Assembly: GCF_018982885.2 (NCBI RefSeq)
Contig: NZ_CP081848.1
Coordinates: 3,888,583-3,952,582, forward strand
Source of the DNA: Polymorphobacter megasporae
Lineage (GTDB): Bacteria; Pseudomonadota; Alphaproteobacteria; Sphingomonadales; Sphingomonadaceae
Length of the DNA: 64,000 nucleotides
Reading direction: 5' to 3'
Within the stretch, counting starts at the first letter, position 1. Each line of letters starts with the position of its first letter. The notes below the pieces were generated by a model. The model was not told the DNA's origin, did not search any database, and saw only the letters and a list, made by a program, of their open reading frames with translations. Made by a program: the position numbers and the translations under genes. Below are positions 47,788-56,809 of this stretch, one piece after another.

Positions 47788-49137
47788 ATGGACACGACGA
47801 TCGGCGTTCAAGGTCCGGGCGGCATCGTACCCCCCGGCGAAGTCATGCGCGATCGCGGGCTGATCCGCGGGGTCGGCCTCGCCGCGTTCACCGCCGCGAT
47901 CGTCAACGGCGTCGTCGGTGCGGGGGTGTTCACCCTGCCCGCCGTCATGGCGCTCAACGTCGGGCCGCTCGCGCCGCTCGCCTTCCTTGTTTGCGCGGTC
48001 GCGATGGGCGCGGTGGTCTGGTGCACCGCCGATGCCGGGCGGCGCGTGCCGACCTCGGGGGGCATCTACGGCACCGTCGAGGCGGCGTTCGGCAAGCGCG
48101 CGGGGTTCGTCACCGGCTTCGTCGGCATCTGGCTATCGAGCGTCCTGTCGTGCGGCGGCATCGCCGCGGCATTCGCAGCAATCTGCGGGACGGCGGTCCC
48201 GGCGCTGACAAGCGGCTTCCCGCGCGCAGCGCTGATCTGCGGGGTGATGGCGGTCCTTGCGCTGGTCAATTTGCGCGGGGTCGGCTTCGCCGCGCGCTTC
48301 ATCACCGTCACGACGCTGGTCAAGCTCGTCCCGCTCGCGCTGTTCGTCGGCGTCGGCGTCTGGTTCATCGACCCCGTGAAGCTCCACGCCGGCGTCGCAG
48401 CGAGCGGGGATGGGCTGGGCGGCGGCTTCGGCCGTGCCGTCATCTTCGCGCTGTTCGCCTTCTCCGGGATGGAGACCCCGCTCAGCGCCTCGGGCGAGGT
48501 CGCCGACCCGCGCCGCAACGTGCCCCGCGCGATCGTGCTGGCGATGAGCTTCGTCCTGCTGCTGTACGTTGCGGTGCAGGTCGTCGCGCAGGGTCTTCTC
48601 GGCGCGGCGCTGGCTCATTCGGCGACGCCGCTGGCGAGCGCGATCGCCACCGTTCGCCCCGAACTCGGCATCGTGCTGCTTGCGGGCGCGGGCGCGTCGA
48701 TGCTGATCTGGATCGGATCGGACCTGCTTGGCGCACCCCGCGTCCTGTTCGCCTTTGCCCGCGACAAGCTGCTCCCCGCCTTCCTCGGCACGGTCGGCGC
48801 GAAGAGCCACGTTCCGGTCATGGCGATCGTCGTCCACACCGTCCTCGTCTGCATCCTCGCGGTCAGCGGCACCTTTGAGGCGCTCGCGATCCTGTCGGGG
48901 CTGGCGAGCACATTCCTGTATTCGATGGCGTGCAGCGCGGCGTGGCGGCTCGATGCGCGCGGGGTCGGCGGCAGTGGCGGACGGCGCGGGGTGATTCCGG
49001 TCGCGGCGGCGATCGGCGTACTGGCGATGGTGACGATCGCGGTCCAGGCGAAGCCGGTCGAGCTGTTCGGGCTCGCCGCGGCGGTGGCGATCGCGCTGGG
49101 CCTCTATTCGGGACGGCGGATGTTCGCGGGGTCTTAG
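47788..49137 (+). CDS. APC-family amino acid permease
   Basis: 449 aa with about twelve hydrophobic segments. Segment 1 contains the unwound GAGVFTLP motif of APC transporters and segment 6 has FSGMETPLSASGEV. It should move an amino acid or polyamine across the inner membrane; substrate unknown. The 147-bp leader before it contains the word GCGCACACGG twice or more and no clear promoter. Confidence 0.88.
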   Translation: MDTTIGVQGPGGIVPPGEVMRDRGLIRGVGLAAFTAAIVNGVVGAGVFTLPAVMALNVGPLAPLAFLVCAVAMGAVVWCTADAGRRVPTSGGIYGTVEAAFGKRAGFVTGFVGIWLSSVLSCGGIAAAFAAICGTAVPALTSGFPRAALICGVMAVLALVNLRGVGFAARFITVTTLVKLVPLALFVGVGVWFIDPVKLHAGVAASGDGLGGGFGRAVIFALFAFSGMETPLSASGEVADPRRNVPRAIVLAMSFVLLLYVAVQVVAQGLLGAALAHSATPLASAIATVRPELGIVLLAGAGASMLIWIGSDLLGAPRVLFAFARDKLLPAFLGTVGAKSHVPVMAIVVHTVLVCILAVSGTFEALAILSGLASTFLYSMACSAAWRLDARGVGGSGGRRGVIPVAAAIGVLAMVTIAVQAKPVELFGLAAAVAIALGLYSGRRMFAGS

Positions 49138-49160
49138 CTCGCGCACCGACAGGCCGTTGA

Positions 49161-49194
49161 CTACAAGCGTAGACGTGATAACTACGTCTGTAGT
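49161..49194. promoter_or_regulatory. Paired BlaI-type operator palindromes
   Basis: Two related dyads, CTACAAGCGTAG (49161-49172) and ACTACGTCTGTAGT (49181-49194), share CTAC/GTAG arms. Their centres are 21 bp apart, two helical turns, so two repressor dimers would bind the same DNA face. They lie 17-50 bp before the blaI-like GTG, fitting autorepression. Confidence 0.7.
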
Positions 49195-49210
49195 CGATAG
49201 GAGCCGAGTC

Positions 49211-49576
49211 GTGGCCGAACGTATCAGCGATGCCGAATATGCCGTCATGTCGGTGCTTTGGGATCAGAGCCCGCTGACCGCGCACGAGGTTGCCGGGCGC
49301 GTTCCCGAGCGCGGCTGGTCGGTCAACACCGTCAAGACGCTCCTCGCGCGGCTCGTTGCCAAGCAGACGATCGCGCACGAGGCCGACGGGCGGCGCTACC
49401 TCTATCGCCCGCTCGTCCAACAGGCCGATTATGTCGCGGTCGAATCGCGACGGCTGATCGATCGGCTGTTCGGCGGCAAGCTGACCCCGCTCGTCGCGCA
49501 CCTCGCCGAGCGCAACGCGCTGAGCGCCGAGGACATCGCCGAGATCGAGGCGCTGCTCAAGGAGATCAAGGCGTGA
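49211..49576 (+). CDS. BlaI/MecI/CopY-family transcriptional repressor
   Basis: 121 aa winged-helix protein: ISDAEYAVMSVLWDQSPLTA, then the recognition-helix region RGWSVNTVKTLLARL and YLYRPLV, with a C-terminal dimerisation helix. Family members are inactivated by proteolysis from a linked M56 metallopeptidase. The GTG at 49211 has AGGAG seven bases upstream; an upstream TTG frame from 49157 would cross the operators. The stop overlaps the metallopeptidase GTG (GTGA). Confidence 0.9.
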   Translation: MAERISDAEYAVMSVLWDQSPLTAHEVAGRVPERGWSVNTVKTLLARLVAKQTIAHEADGRRYLYRPLVQQADYVAVESRRLIDRLFGGKLTPLVAHLAERNALSAEDIAEIEALLKEIKA

Positions 49577-50898
49577 GCGCGGTTGCCGACTGGGCGGGCG
49601 GTGCGCTGCTCGGTTCGACCGTGATGATGCTCGCGGTCCTCGCCGTCCGCGGCGGCGTTCGCCGCGTGATCGGGCCGCGGCTCGCTTACGCGCTCTGGCT
49701 GTTCCCGCTGCTCCGGATGATCGTCCCGCCGCTCCCCGCTGGCCTGTTCGCGGCGATCCCTGTCGCGACTGGCAGCGCCAAGCTGTCGATCCTGTTCGTC
49801 GGCGCGCGTGGCGCAGGATTGTGGCGCGACCCATCGAGCGGCTGGCAGATCGCGACGCTGCTGCTGGCGGCGTGGGCGATCGGCGCGGCCGTCGTGTTCG
49901 GACTCCATCTCGGCCGCTATCTCCGCTTCCGTCGGCGCCTGCTCGCATCGGCTGTCGATGTCGGCGAGCGTGGTTCGATCCGCATCGTCGCGAGTGCCGT
50001 CGACGGCCCCCTCGCGTTCGGCGTCGTCCACCCCACGATCGCCGTCCCGCTCGACTTCACCACGCGCTTCGACCCGCGCGAGCGCGACCTCGCGCTTGCC
50101 CATGAATGTGCCCACCACGCGCGCGGCGATCTAATCGCGAACTGGGCGGCGCTCGCGGTCTTGGCACTGCACTGGTGGAACCCGGTCGCTTGGGTCGCGA
50201 TCCACGCCTTTCGCGACGACCAGGAATTCGCCGTCGACGCGCACGTCCTCGCGCGCTGCGATGCCGACGCCCGCCCGGCCTATGCCCGGGTACTCGCCAA
50301 GGCGGCCGGGCTGGGCACCCTGTCGGTCTGCAACCTCACCGCCCGCTCCAACCTGAAAGGAAGACTCGTCATGCTCAAGCAACGCCCCTCATCCAAAGGC
50401 CGTGTGATCCTCGGCGGGAGCGCGGTCGCCCTCCTCGCCGCGACCGTGCTGACCGCGACGGTCTCGGCGACCGGCGCGCCCGCGACGGGCCGCCAGGCGG
50501 TGACGATCGGGGTCAAGCCCGACGGCGCGGGCGGCTATGCCTTGATCGTCGGCGGCAAACTTGTCGCGGCGGGCGCGCCTTTGCCCGGCGGCGCGACGCT
50601 GCCGTCCGACTTCGACCCGGCAGGCGGCTGCGACCTCAAGCCCGCCGCCAAGCCGCACGCGATGGTGCTCAAGGGCGTCAACGGCAACACGACCTATGCG
50701 ATCATGTGCGCGAACGCTGCGCCGGCGTCGGTTCGGACGACGCTCGGCGAGGGCCTCGCCAGCCTCAAGACGATGCGCGCCTCGATCGCGACGCAGCCGG
50801 CGTCGGCGGCGTTCCCCGAGACCGAGCGGACCCACGCGCTCGCCGCAGTCGACCGGTCGATCCACGACGTCGAGGGCACGCTCGCCAAGGCGGGCTGA
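49573..50898 (+). CDS. M56 (BlaR1-like) membrane metallopeptidase without beta-lactam sensor
   Basis: 441 aa. Hydrophobic segments near 11-30, 38-60 and 93-112 precede the zinc motif HECAHH (His177, Glu178, His181) and WWNPVAW. A further membrane segment (about 275-295) leads to a C-terminal domain of about 145 residues that lacks the penicillin-binding sensor (no SxxK/KTG pattern) of BlaR1/MecR1. It should cleave the repressor in response to some envelope signal. No beta-lactamase gene is adjacent. GTG start coupled to blaI. Confidence 0.88.
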   Translation: MSAVADWAGGALLGSTVMMLAVLAVRGGVRRVIGPRLAYALWLFPLLRMIVPPLPAGLFAAIPVATGSAKLSILFVGARGAGLWRDPSSGWQIATLLLAAWAIGAAVVFGLHLGRYLRFRRRLLASAVDVGERGSIRIVASAVDGPLAFGVVHPTIAVPLDFTTRFDPRERDLALAHECAHHARGDLIANWAALAVLALHWWNPVAWVAIHAFRDDQEFAVDAHVLARCDADARPAYARVLAKAAGLGTLSVCNLTARSNLKGRLVMLKQRPSSKGRVILGGSAVALLAATVLTATVSATGAPATGRQAVTIGVKPDGAGGYALIVGGKLVAAGAPLPGGATLPSDFDPAGGCDLKPAAKPHAMVLKGVNGNTTYAIMCANAAPASVRTTLGEGLASLKTMRASIATQPASAAFPETERTHALAAVDRSIHDVEGTLAKAG

Positions 50899-50920
50899 TC
50901 ATCCCGCTGTGTCGGTGCGG

Positions 50921-52063
50921 TCAGCCGTAACTGCTGACCGCGCCGAACATCGCCGTCAGCGCCGCGCGCTCGCCCGCCGTCAACTCGGGCCGCCACACCT
51001 CGAACAGCAGGATCGCGCGGGGCTCGTCGCTATCGTTCCACGCCTCATGCTCGATCGAGTCGTCGAAGATCAGCGGCACCCCCGCCTCGACGGTGCGGAC
51101 CTCGTTGCCGACACGAAGGCGGCAGCCGGGGGGGACGATCAGCGGGATGTGGACGATCAGCCGGGTGTTGAGCATCCCGTTGTGCGCCGGGATGTGGGTG
51201 CCGCCCGCAAGGATCGAGAACAACGCCATCGGCCCGCGACCCGGGATGTGCGGGATCGGCGCGCTTTCGACCGCGGCGATGGTGCGTGGGCACGCGGCGT
51301 GGTGCTCGGCGACGGGCTCGCCGTTCTTCCACAGATGGTACGCGCTCCACCGCGCGTCGCCGAGCAGCGAATGCTCCTTCGACGGGCGGTTCTCGGGGGC
51401 TTCGACATACGGCGCGAGCCCCGACTGTGCGGCGATCACCGCCTCGACCTCGGCGCGCATCGCCGGGGCCTGCGCCGCGATCGCCGCCACCCAGGGGAAG
51501 TCCGCCGGATCGTGGAACGGGATCGCGGCAAGGCGCGGATAATAAAAGCTCGTCGGGGCCTGCGGATACGGCGCAGCGACTCCGGTGGTGATCGCCATCG
51601 CCTCGGCAAAGCGCGGGTGGACCGTCGCCGCATCGACTCCGGCAGCGGCCAGTTCGGACCGGAGGTGCGCGTCGAACTTTGCCGAGGCAGCGGCGCACGC
51701 AGCCTTCGCCCGGTCGAGGGCGGCGATCGTTACCGGGGCCAGCCCGGCGACACCGTCCGCCGTCCGCAGCGCCGCTTCGAACCATGATGTCGCGGCGCGG
51801 GTCTCGCCGTCGCGGTCGAGCAATTCGCCGCGCATGACCATGCCGTCGAGGTTGGCGCGGTCGACCGCGAGGAGCTCGTCGAGCGCGGCGTGGGCCTGCT
51901 TGCGGTCGTCGAGCTGGAAGTTCGCCTGTGCGAGCAGCAGCCACAGTTGCGGCGTCGCGCGCCCGGCAGCGACGACGGTTTCGAAGGCGGTGCGGGCGGC
52001 GGCGGCGTCGCCCCGGCTCAGTGCGGCGACCCCCTGCCCGGCGGCGGCGGCGAGGTCGGTCAT
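50921..52063 (-). CDS. Aspartyl/asparaginyl beta-hydroxylase with TPR N-terminus
   Basis: 380 aa. About 120 N-terminal residues look like TPR helices (ALSRGDAAAARTAFETVV). The C-terminal domain matches Fe(II)/2-oxoglutarate hydroxylases of the Asp/Asn type, with GGTHIPAHNGMLNTRLIVH and DDSIEHEAWNDSDEPRAIL carrying the two iron-binding His. The target is unknown. Its ATG overlaps the aldo/keto reductase stop (ATGA), so the two are coupled. Confidence 0.88.
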   Translation of the reverse strand: MTDLAAAAGQGVAALSRGDAAAARTAFETVVAAGRATPQLWLLLAQANFQLDDRKQAHAALDELLAVDRANLDGMVMRGELLDRDGETRAATSWFEAALRTADGVAGLAPVTIAALDRAKAACAAASAKFDAHLRSELAAAGVDAATVHPRFAEAMAITTGVAAPYPQAPTSFYYPRLAAIPFHDPADFPWVAAIAAQAPAMRAEVEAVIAAQSGLAPYVEAPENRPSKEHSLLGDARWSAYHLWKNGEPVAEHHAACPRTIAAVESAPIPHIPGRGPMALFSILAGGTHIPAHNGMLNTRLIVHIPLIVPPGCRLRVGNEVRTVEAGVPLIFDDSIEHEAWNDSDEPRAILLFEVWRPELTAGERAALTAMFGAVSSYG

Positions 52064-53109
52064 TCGGCACCCCGCGGCGGCGGATTGAGCTGGCCGCGGC
52101 GGAACGCGCCCTGGTTGGCGATCATCCAGCCGGGATATTCGGGCGGCAGCGCACTCGCCGTGCCGAGCGCGGCGAGATCATCGGGGGTCAGCACGATCGT
52201 GCACGCGCCGATGTTGTCGCTGAGCTGGTCGGGCCGTTTCGCGCCGACGATGACGCTCGTGACGACCGGCTGGTGGAGCAGCCACGCGATCGCGACCTGC
52301 GCCACGCTCGCCCCATGCGCCTCGGCGATCGGCCGCATCGCATCGATCACCGCGCCTGCGCGCGCCTTCGGCACCGGCAGGCCCGCACCGTCACCCTTGA
52401 GCCGTCCGTCTTCCGGCGCGCCGTCGCGATATTTGCCCGACAACAGCCCCCCGGCGAGCGGCGACCAGACCATCAGCCCGACGCCTTCGGCCTTGAGCAT
52501 CGGCACGATCTCGCGTTCGAGGTCGCGGGTCGCCAGCGTGTAGAACGCCTGGAGCGAGGCGAAGCGCGCGAGGCCGTGCCGCTCGCTCAGCCCCAACGCC
52601 TTCATCACCTGCCACGCCGCCCAGTTTGACACGCCGACATAGCGGACGCGGCCCGAGGCGACGATCGCGTCGAGGCCGCGAAGCTGTTCTTCGATCGGCG
52701 TCGCGGCGTCGAAGCCGTGGATCTGGTACAGGTCGATGTGGTCGAGGCCGAGACGGGCGAGGCTCGCGTCGACCGCATTCATCAGGTGATAGCGCGAGGT
52801 GCCGCGCCCGTTCGGGTTGCCGGTCATCTGGCCGAACGCCTTGGTCGCGACGACGATCTCCTCGCGCCGGATGCCGAGGTTCCTGAGCGCCGCGCCGGCG
52901 ATCTCCTCCGACTTGCCGCTCGCATAGACGTCGGCGGTATCGATGAAGTTGATGCCCGAATCGATTGCGGTTTTGACCATCGCATCGGCATCGCTCTGGC
53001 CGAGCCCGCCCATGTTTTTCCACATCCCCTCGGTCCCGCCGAAGGTCATCGTCCCGAGCGCGAGTTCGGACACGAACAGGCCGGTCCGGCCAAGGGGATT
53101 ATATCGCAT
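52060..53109 (-). CDS. Aldo/keto reductase
   Basis: 349 aa TIM-barrel oxidoreductase using NADPH. Catalytic Asp-Tyr occur in DTADVYASGKSEE, the Lys in VVATKAFG and the His in DLYQIHGF. The length and N-terminus (MRYNPLGRTGLFVSEL) are typical. It diverges from glnD across a 61-bp gap that must hold both promoters. Confidence 0.93.
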   Translation of the reverse strand: MRYNPLGRTGLFVSELALGTMTFGGTEGMWKNMGGLGQSDADAMVKTAIDSGINFIDTADVYASGKSEEIAGAALRNLGIRREEIVVATKAFGQMTGNPNGRGTSRYHLMNAVDASLARLGLDHIDLYQIHGFDAATPIEEQLRGLDAIVASGRVRYVGVSNWAAWQVMKALGLSERHGLARFASLQAFYTLATRDLEREIVPMLKAEGVGLMVWSPLAGGLLSGKYRDGAPEDGRLKGDGAGLPVPKARAGAVIDAMRPIAEAHGASVAQVAIAWLLHQPVVTSVIVGAKRPDQLSDNIGACTIVLTPDDLAALGTASALPPEYPGWMIANQGAFRRGQLNPPPRGAE

Positions 53110-53170
53110 GATCGGGAACTCCGCGCGCGCCGATGTGGCGTTGCGAGCGGTTTGCCCCTATCTGCGCTGC

Positions 53171-55933
53171 ATGTCACCCCGCTTCGACCAGCTCACGAAC
53201 CGGCGCGCGATCATCGATCGACGCGTCGTCGGCGACGCCCTTGCCGCCGCCGCCGAAGCCGGGCGGGCGAGCGAGGCGCGCCGCGACGCCGCTGCCGCGA
53301 TCCTCAAGGCCGCGCTCGCCGAGGGCCGTGCCGAGATCCGCCGCCGCCTCCACGAACACCCTTCGCGCGGGCTCGACAGCGCGGCATCGGGAGCCTTCCT
53401 GACCGACCAGCTGCTCCGGCTGATCTTCGACTTCACCACGACCGCGCTTTATCCCAAGCCCAACCCGACCGCCGCCGAGCGGCTGACGCTGATCGCGGTC
53501 GGCGGCTATGGCCGCGGCGAGATGGCGCCGTTCTCCGACGTCGACATCATGTTCCTCACCCCGTGGAAGCAGACCGGCTGGGGCGAGCAGGTCATCGAGA
53601 CGATTCTGTACCTGCTGTGGGACCTTGGGATGAAGGTCGGCCACTCGACGCGGTCGCTCGACGACATGATCCGCATGGCGAAGTCCGACCTGACGATCCG
53701 CACGGCGCTGCTCGAGGCGCGCTACGTCTGGGGCGACCAGCCGCTGTACGACGAGGCGGCGGCACGCTTCAAAAAGGAGATCGTCACCGGCACCGCGCGC
53801 GCCTTCATCGCCGACAAACTCGCCGAGCGCGACGCGCGCCACCACCGCATGGGCGACAGCCGCTACGTCGTCGAGCCCAATTTGAAGGAGGGCAAGGGAG
53901 GCCTGCGCGATCTCCACACGCTCTTCTGGATCGGCAAATACGCATACCAGGTCCAGTCGGTCGCCGAGCTCGTCGGCAAGGGTCTGCTGACCGCGACCGA
54001 GCTGCGCCAGTTCCTCAAGGCCGAGAATTTCCTGTGGGCGGTGCGGTGCAACCTCCACGATATCGCCGGTCGCGCCGAGGAACGCCTGACTTTCGACGTC
54101 CAGCGCGAGCTGAGCACCCGGCTGCGCTATACCGAGCGCGCCGGCATGTCGGCGATCGAGCGCTTCATGCGCCACTATTTCCTCGTCGCGCGGCAGGTCG
54201 GCGACCTGACCGGGCTGTTCCTCGCGCATCTCGACGACAGCTTCGGCAAGGGCGCGTGGTTCCCCAAGCTCGTCCGGCGGCCGCGCAAGCTCAACGGCTT
54301 CACCACGCGGTCGGGGCGGATCGGGGTGCCGAACGATACCTTCTTCCGCGACGACCCGGTCCGGTTGATCGAGATGTTCGCGCTGGCGAACAGCGCGGGC
54401 CTTGAAATCCACCCGCTGGCGATGCGCCAAGCCGGGCGCGACGCCGGGCTGATCACCGAGAAGATCCGCCGCGATCCGCGTGCCAACGCGCTGTTCATGG
54501 ACGTGCTGACGAGCCACATCGACCCCGAGACGACGCTCCGCTGGATGAGCGAAGCGGGAGTGTTCGGGCGCTTCATTCCCGACTTCGGGCGTGTCGTCGC
54601 GCAAATGCAGTACGACATGTACCACCACTATACCGTCGACGAGCATACGATCCGCGCGATCGGGCTCGTCGCCAAGATCGAGAACGGCGAGCTCCAGGCC
54701 GACCATCCGCAGTCGGTCAAGGTCATCCGCCAGCTTGTCTCGCGCCGCGTCCTGTACGTCGCGGTCATGCTCCACGATATCGCCAAGGGGCGCGGTGGCG
54801 ACCACAGCGAACTCGGCGCCGACATCGCGCTGCATCTGTGCCCGCGGCTCGGACTGTCACCTGCCGAGACCGAGACGGTGGCGTGGCTCGTCCGCTACCA
54901 CCTGCTGATGTCGTCGACCGCGTTCAAGCGCGACCTGTCCGACTATAAGACGATCGTCGACTTCACCGACATCGTCGCCTCGCCCGAGCGGCTGCGGCTG
55001 CTGCTCATCCTGACCGTCGTCGATATTCGCGCGGTCGGGCCGAACGTCTGGAACAACTGGAAGGGTCAGCTCCTCCGCGACCTCTACGACGCCGCCGAGG
55101 AGGTCCTCCGTCTCGGCCACAAGCAGAACGGCCGTGCCGAACGCATCGCGGCAAAACAGGCAGCGCTGGCGAAGGAACTCGAGTGGCCCGCCGCCGAGTT
55201 CGCCGCGTACGCCAAGCGCCATGCCGACCCATACTGGGTCGCTGAATCGCCCGAAGTCCTGTTCCGCAACGCCTGCCTCGTCGAACGGTCGGACGCCGCC
55301 AAGGCCCCGCTGTCGATTGCGATGGAGGTCGACGCCGCGATGGGGACGACGCTCGTCACCGTCTACGCCGCCGACCATCCTGGGCTGTTCTACCGGATCG
55401 CCGGGGCGATATCGCTCGGTGGGGCGAACATCCTCGACGCGCGCATCCACACCACCCGCGACGGCCAGGCGCTCGACAATTTCGTCGTCGCCGACCCGTT
55501 GGGGCGACCGTTCGCCGAACCCGAGCAGCTTGCGCGGCTCAAGCGCTCGATCGAGGACGTGCTGCTCGGCAAGATCCGCCTCGCCGACCGCCTCGCCGCC
55601 CGCCCCCTCGCCCGCCGCCGCGCCGAGGCGTTCCGCGTCGAGCCCAACGTCCTGATCGATAACCGCGCGTCGAACCGCTACACCGTGCTTGAGGTCAACG
55701 CGCTCGATCGCCCGGCGCTGTTGTGGTCGCTGACGCACGCGCTGTTCTCGGCGCGGCTGGCGATCCAGTCGGCGCACATCGCGACCTACGGCGAGCGCGC
55801 GGTCGACGTGTTCTATTTGACCGATCTGACCGGCGAGAAGATCGACAATGCGGCACGGCTCAAGACGCTGGAGAAGCGGCTGTTGGAGCTGGCGTCGGGC
55901 GAGACCGCCCCGGCGATGATCGCGGCGGAATAA
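53171..55933 (+). CDS. glnD: Bifunctional [protein-PII] uridylyltransferase GlnD
   Basis: 920 aa, nitrogen sensor that uridylylates and deuridylylates PII. The nucleotidyltransferase domain has GGYGRGEMAPFSDVDIMF, the HD hydrolase domain has VMLHDIAKGRGGDHSELG, and two ACT domains occupy the C-terminus (TTLVTVYAADHPGLFYRIAG and NRYTVLEVNALDRPALLW). The ATG at 53171 is used; a frame reaching back to 52943 overlaps the opposite gene. Downstream is a long palindrome. Confidence 0.96.
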   Translation: MSPRFDQLTNRRAIIDRRVVGDALAAAAEAGRASEARRDAAAAILKAALAEGRAEIRRRLHEHPSRGLDSAASGAFLTDQLLRLIFDFTTTALYPKPNPTAAERLTLIAVGGYGRGEMAPFSDVDIMFLTPWKQTGWGEQVIETILYLLWDLGMKVGHSTRSLDDMIRMAKSDLTIRTALLEARYVWGDQPLYDEAAARFKKEIVTGTARAFIADKLAERDARHHRMGDSRYVVEPNLKEGKGGLRDLHTLFWIGKYAYQVQSVAELVGKGLLTATELRQFLKAENFLWAVRCNLHDIAGRAEERLTFDVQRELSTRLRYTERAGMSAIERFMRHYFLVARQVGDLTGLFLAHLDDSFGKGAWFPKLVRRPRKLNGFTTRSGRIGVPNDTFFRDDPVRLIEMFALANSAGLEIHPLAMRQAGRDAGLITEKIRRDPRANALFMDVLTSHIDPETTLRWMSEAGVFGRFIPDFGRVVAQMQYDMYHHYTVDEHTIRAIGLVAKIENGELQADHPQSVKVIRQLVSRRVLYVAVMLHDIAKGRGGDHSELGADIALHLCPRLGLSPAETETVAWLVRYHLLMSSTAFKRDLSDYKTIVDFTDIVASPERLRLLLILTVVDIRAVGPNVWNNWKGQLLRDLYDAAEEVLRLGHKQNGRAERIAAKQAALAKELEWPAAEFAAYAKRHADPYWVAESPEVLFRNACLVERSDAAKAPLSIAMEVDAAMGTTLVTVYAADHPGLFYRIAGAISLGGANILDARIHTTRDGQALDNFVVADPLGRPFAEPEQLARLKRSIEDVLLGKIRLADRLAARPLARRRAEAFRVEPNVLIDNRASNRYTVLEVNALDRPALLWSLTHALFSARLAIQSAHIATYGERAVDVFYLTDLTGEKIDNAARLKTLEKRLLELASGETAPAMIAAE

Positions 55934-55941
55934 CACCTTCT

Positions 55942-56071
55942 CCTCCCCTCCCCTTCAGGGGAGGGGCCGGGGGTGGGGGAGTCGCCACGAGTTCCTTTGC
56001 TCGTAACCGCCCCACCCCCGGGCCGGCGCAAGCGCGCCGTCTCTCGCCCCTCCCCTGAAGGGGAGGGGAGG
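55942..56071. repeat. Long inverted repeat after glnD
   Basis: Perfect 26-nt inverted arms, 55942-55967 (starting CCTCCCCTCCCCTTCAGGGG) and 56046-56071. A second inverted pair, around CCGGGGGTGGGG (55967-55978) and its inverse near 56010-56022, nests inside. The loop carries a small GCGC hairpin. It could terminate transcription from both sides. Confidence 0.85.
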
Positions 56072-56112
56072 ACCGCGCCTCATCGCGCGCACCTGTTTCC
56101 GCGGCAGATTTC

Positions 56113-56270
56113 GCTAAGTTCAAAATAAGTTCACACAAAACGCATGCGTTTTTCGCTCCCGCTTACCGGCGGAAATTCGCGATCGCCTGACAATGAGAAA
56201 GAACACGCATCGCCGCCCGGTGGCGACTCGATTGCGGCGACCATAAGCGCAATCGGCGGGTGTAGGACAG
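56113..56270 (+). repeat. Dispersed intergenic repeat, copy 3
   Basis: Contains a doubled AAGTTCA head (56117-56136), TTTTTCGC, CCGGCGG, CAATGAGAAAGAAC (56191-56204), CGCCGCCCGGTGGCGACTCG (from 56211) and GGGTGTAGGACAG (to 56270). It is the most complete copy and serves as the reference for the other two. Confidence 0.75.
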
Positions 56271-56329
56271 CGCGGGATGCGTCGGTGCCAGGGCACCAGA
56301 CGATCGCGATCGACCGCGGCGGTCTCGCG

Positions 56330-56809
56330 TCAGGGCTCGGAAGCGACCTTGGTCCCGAGCAGCACCAGCCGGTCGCCAGTAATACCGAACCAGTGCGGAA
56401 CACCTGCCGGGATCAGAATCACGTCCCCCGGCGCGAGCGGACGCGTGGTTCCGCCGATGATCCGTGCTCCCTCGACCAGATCGGGCTTGACCGTGACCGG
56501 CTGCTCGAGCGTGCCGCCCGAGACGAGCGTGCCGGCACCCGCGATGACCGTCGCATATTCGGCCTGATCGGGATGGACCGCCGGTCGCGCCGGTTTTCGC
56601 CAGATCTCGATCGCGGCGACAGTCGCGCCGCTACGCAGCAGCGGCTTCCATGCAAACCCCTGCTCCGGCGTCATCGCCTGCGTCATTGCCGCGACCTGCG
56701 CGGCTATGTCGGCCGCAGCAGCAAATCCCGTCGGATCGACCGGGGTCTGCGCCGACGCCCCCGGTGCCAGCGCGAATGCAACGAGAAGGCCTGCGCCGAG
56801 CCACCGCAT
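56330..56809 (-). CDS. Exported cupin-domain protein
   Basis: 159 aa. MRWLGAGLLVAFALAPGASA is a signal peptide. The small beta-barrel has cupin motif 2 in PLAPGDVILIPAGVPHWFGI; motif 1 lacks the usual His pair (AVHPDQAEYATVIAGAGTL retains one His and Glu). Function unknown. Its ATG overlaps the oxidoreductase stop by one base, so the two exported proteins are probably partners. Confidence 0.8.
   Translation of the reverse strand: MRWLGAGLLVAFALAPGASAQTPVDPTGFAAAADIAAQVAAMTQAMTPEQGFAWKPLLRSGATVAAIEIWRKPARPAVHPDQAEYATVIAGAGTLVSGGTLEQPVTVKPDLVEGARIIGGTTRPLAPGDVILIPAGVPHWFGITGDRLVLLGTKVASEP

Larger units (their letters stand above)
55934..56329. other. Repeat-rich convergent intergenic region (no gene)
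   Basis: 396 bp between glnD and the reverse-strand cupin gene. It is filled by a GGGGAGG palindrome (55942-56071) and the third copy of the dispersed repeat (about 56113-56270). No coding frame is convincing. Confidence 0.8.

Noticed and set aside
52943-53170. N-terminal extension of GlnD
   Set aside because: It overlaps the divergent aldo/keto reductase and has no GlnD homology; ATG 53171 fits.
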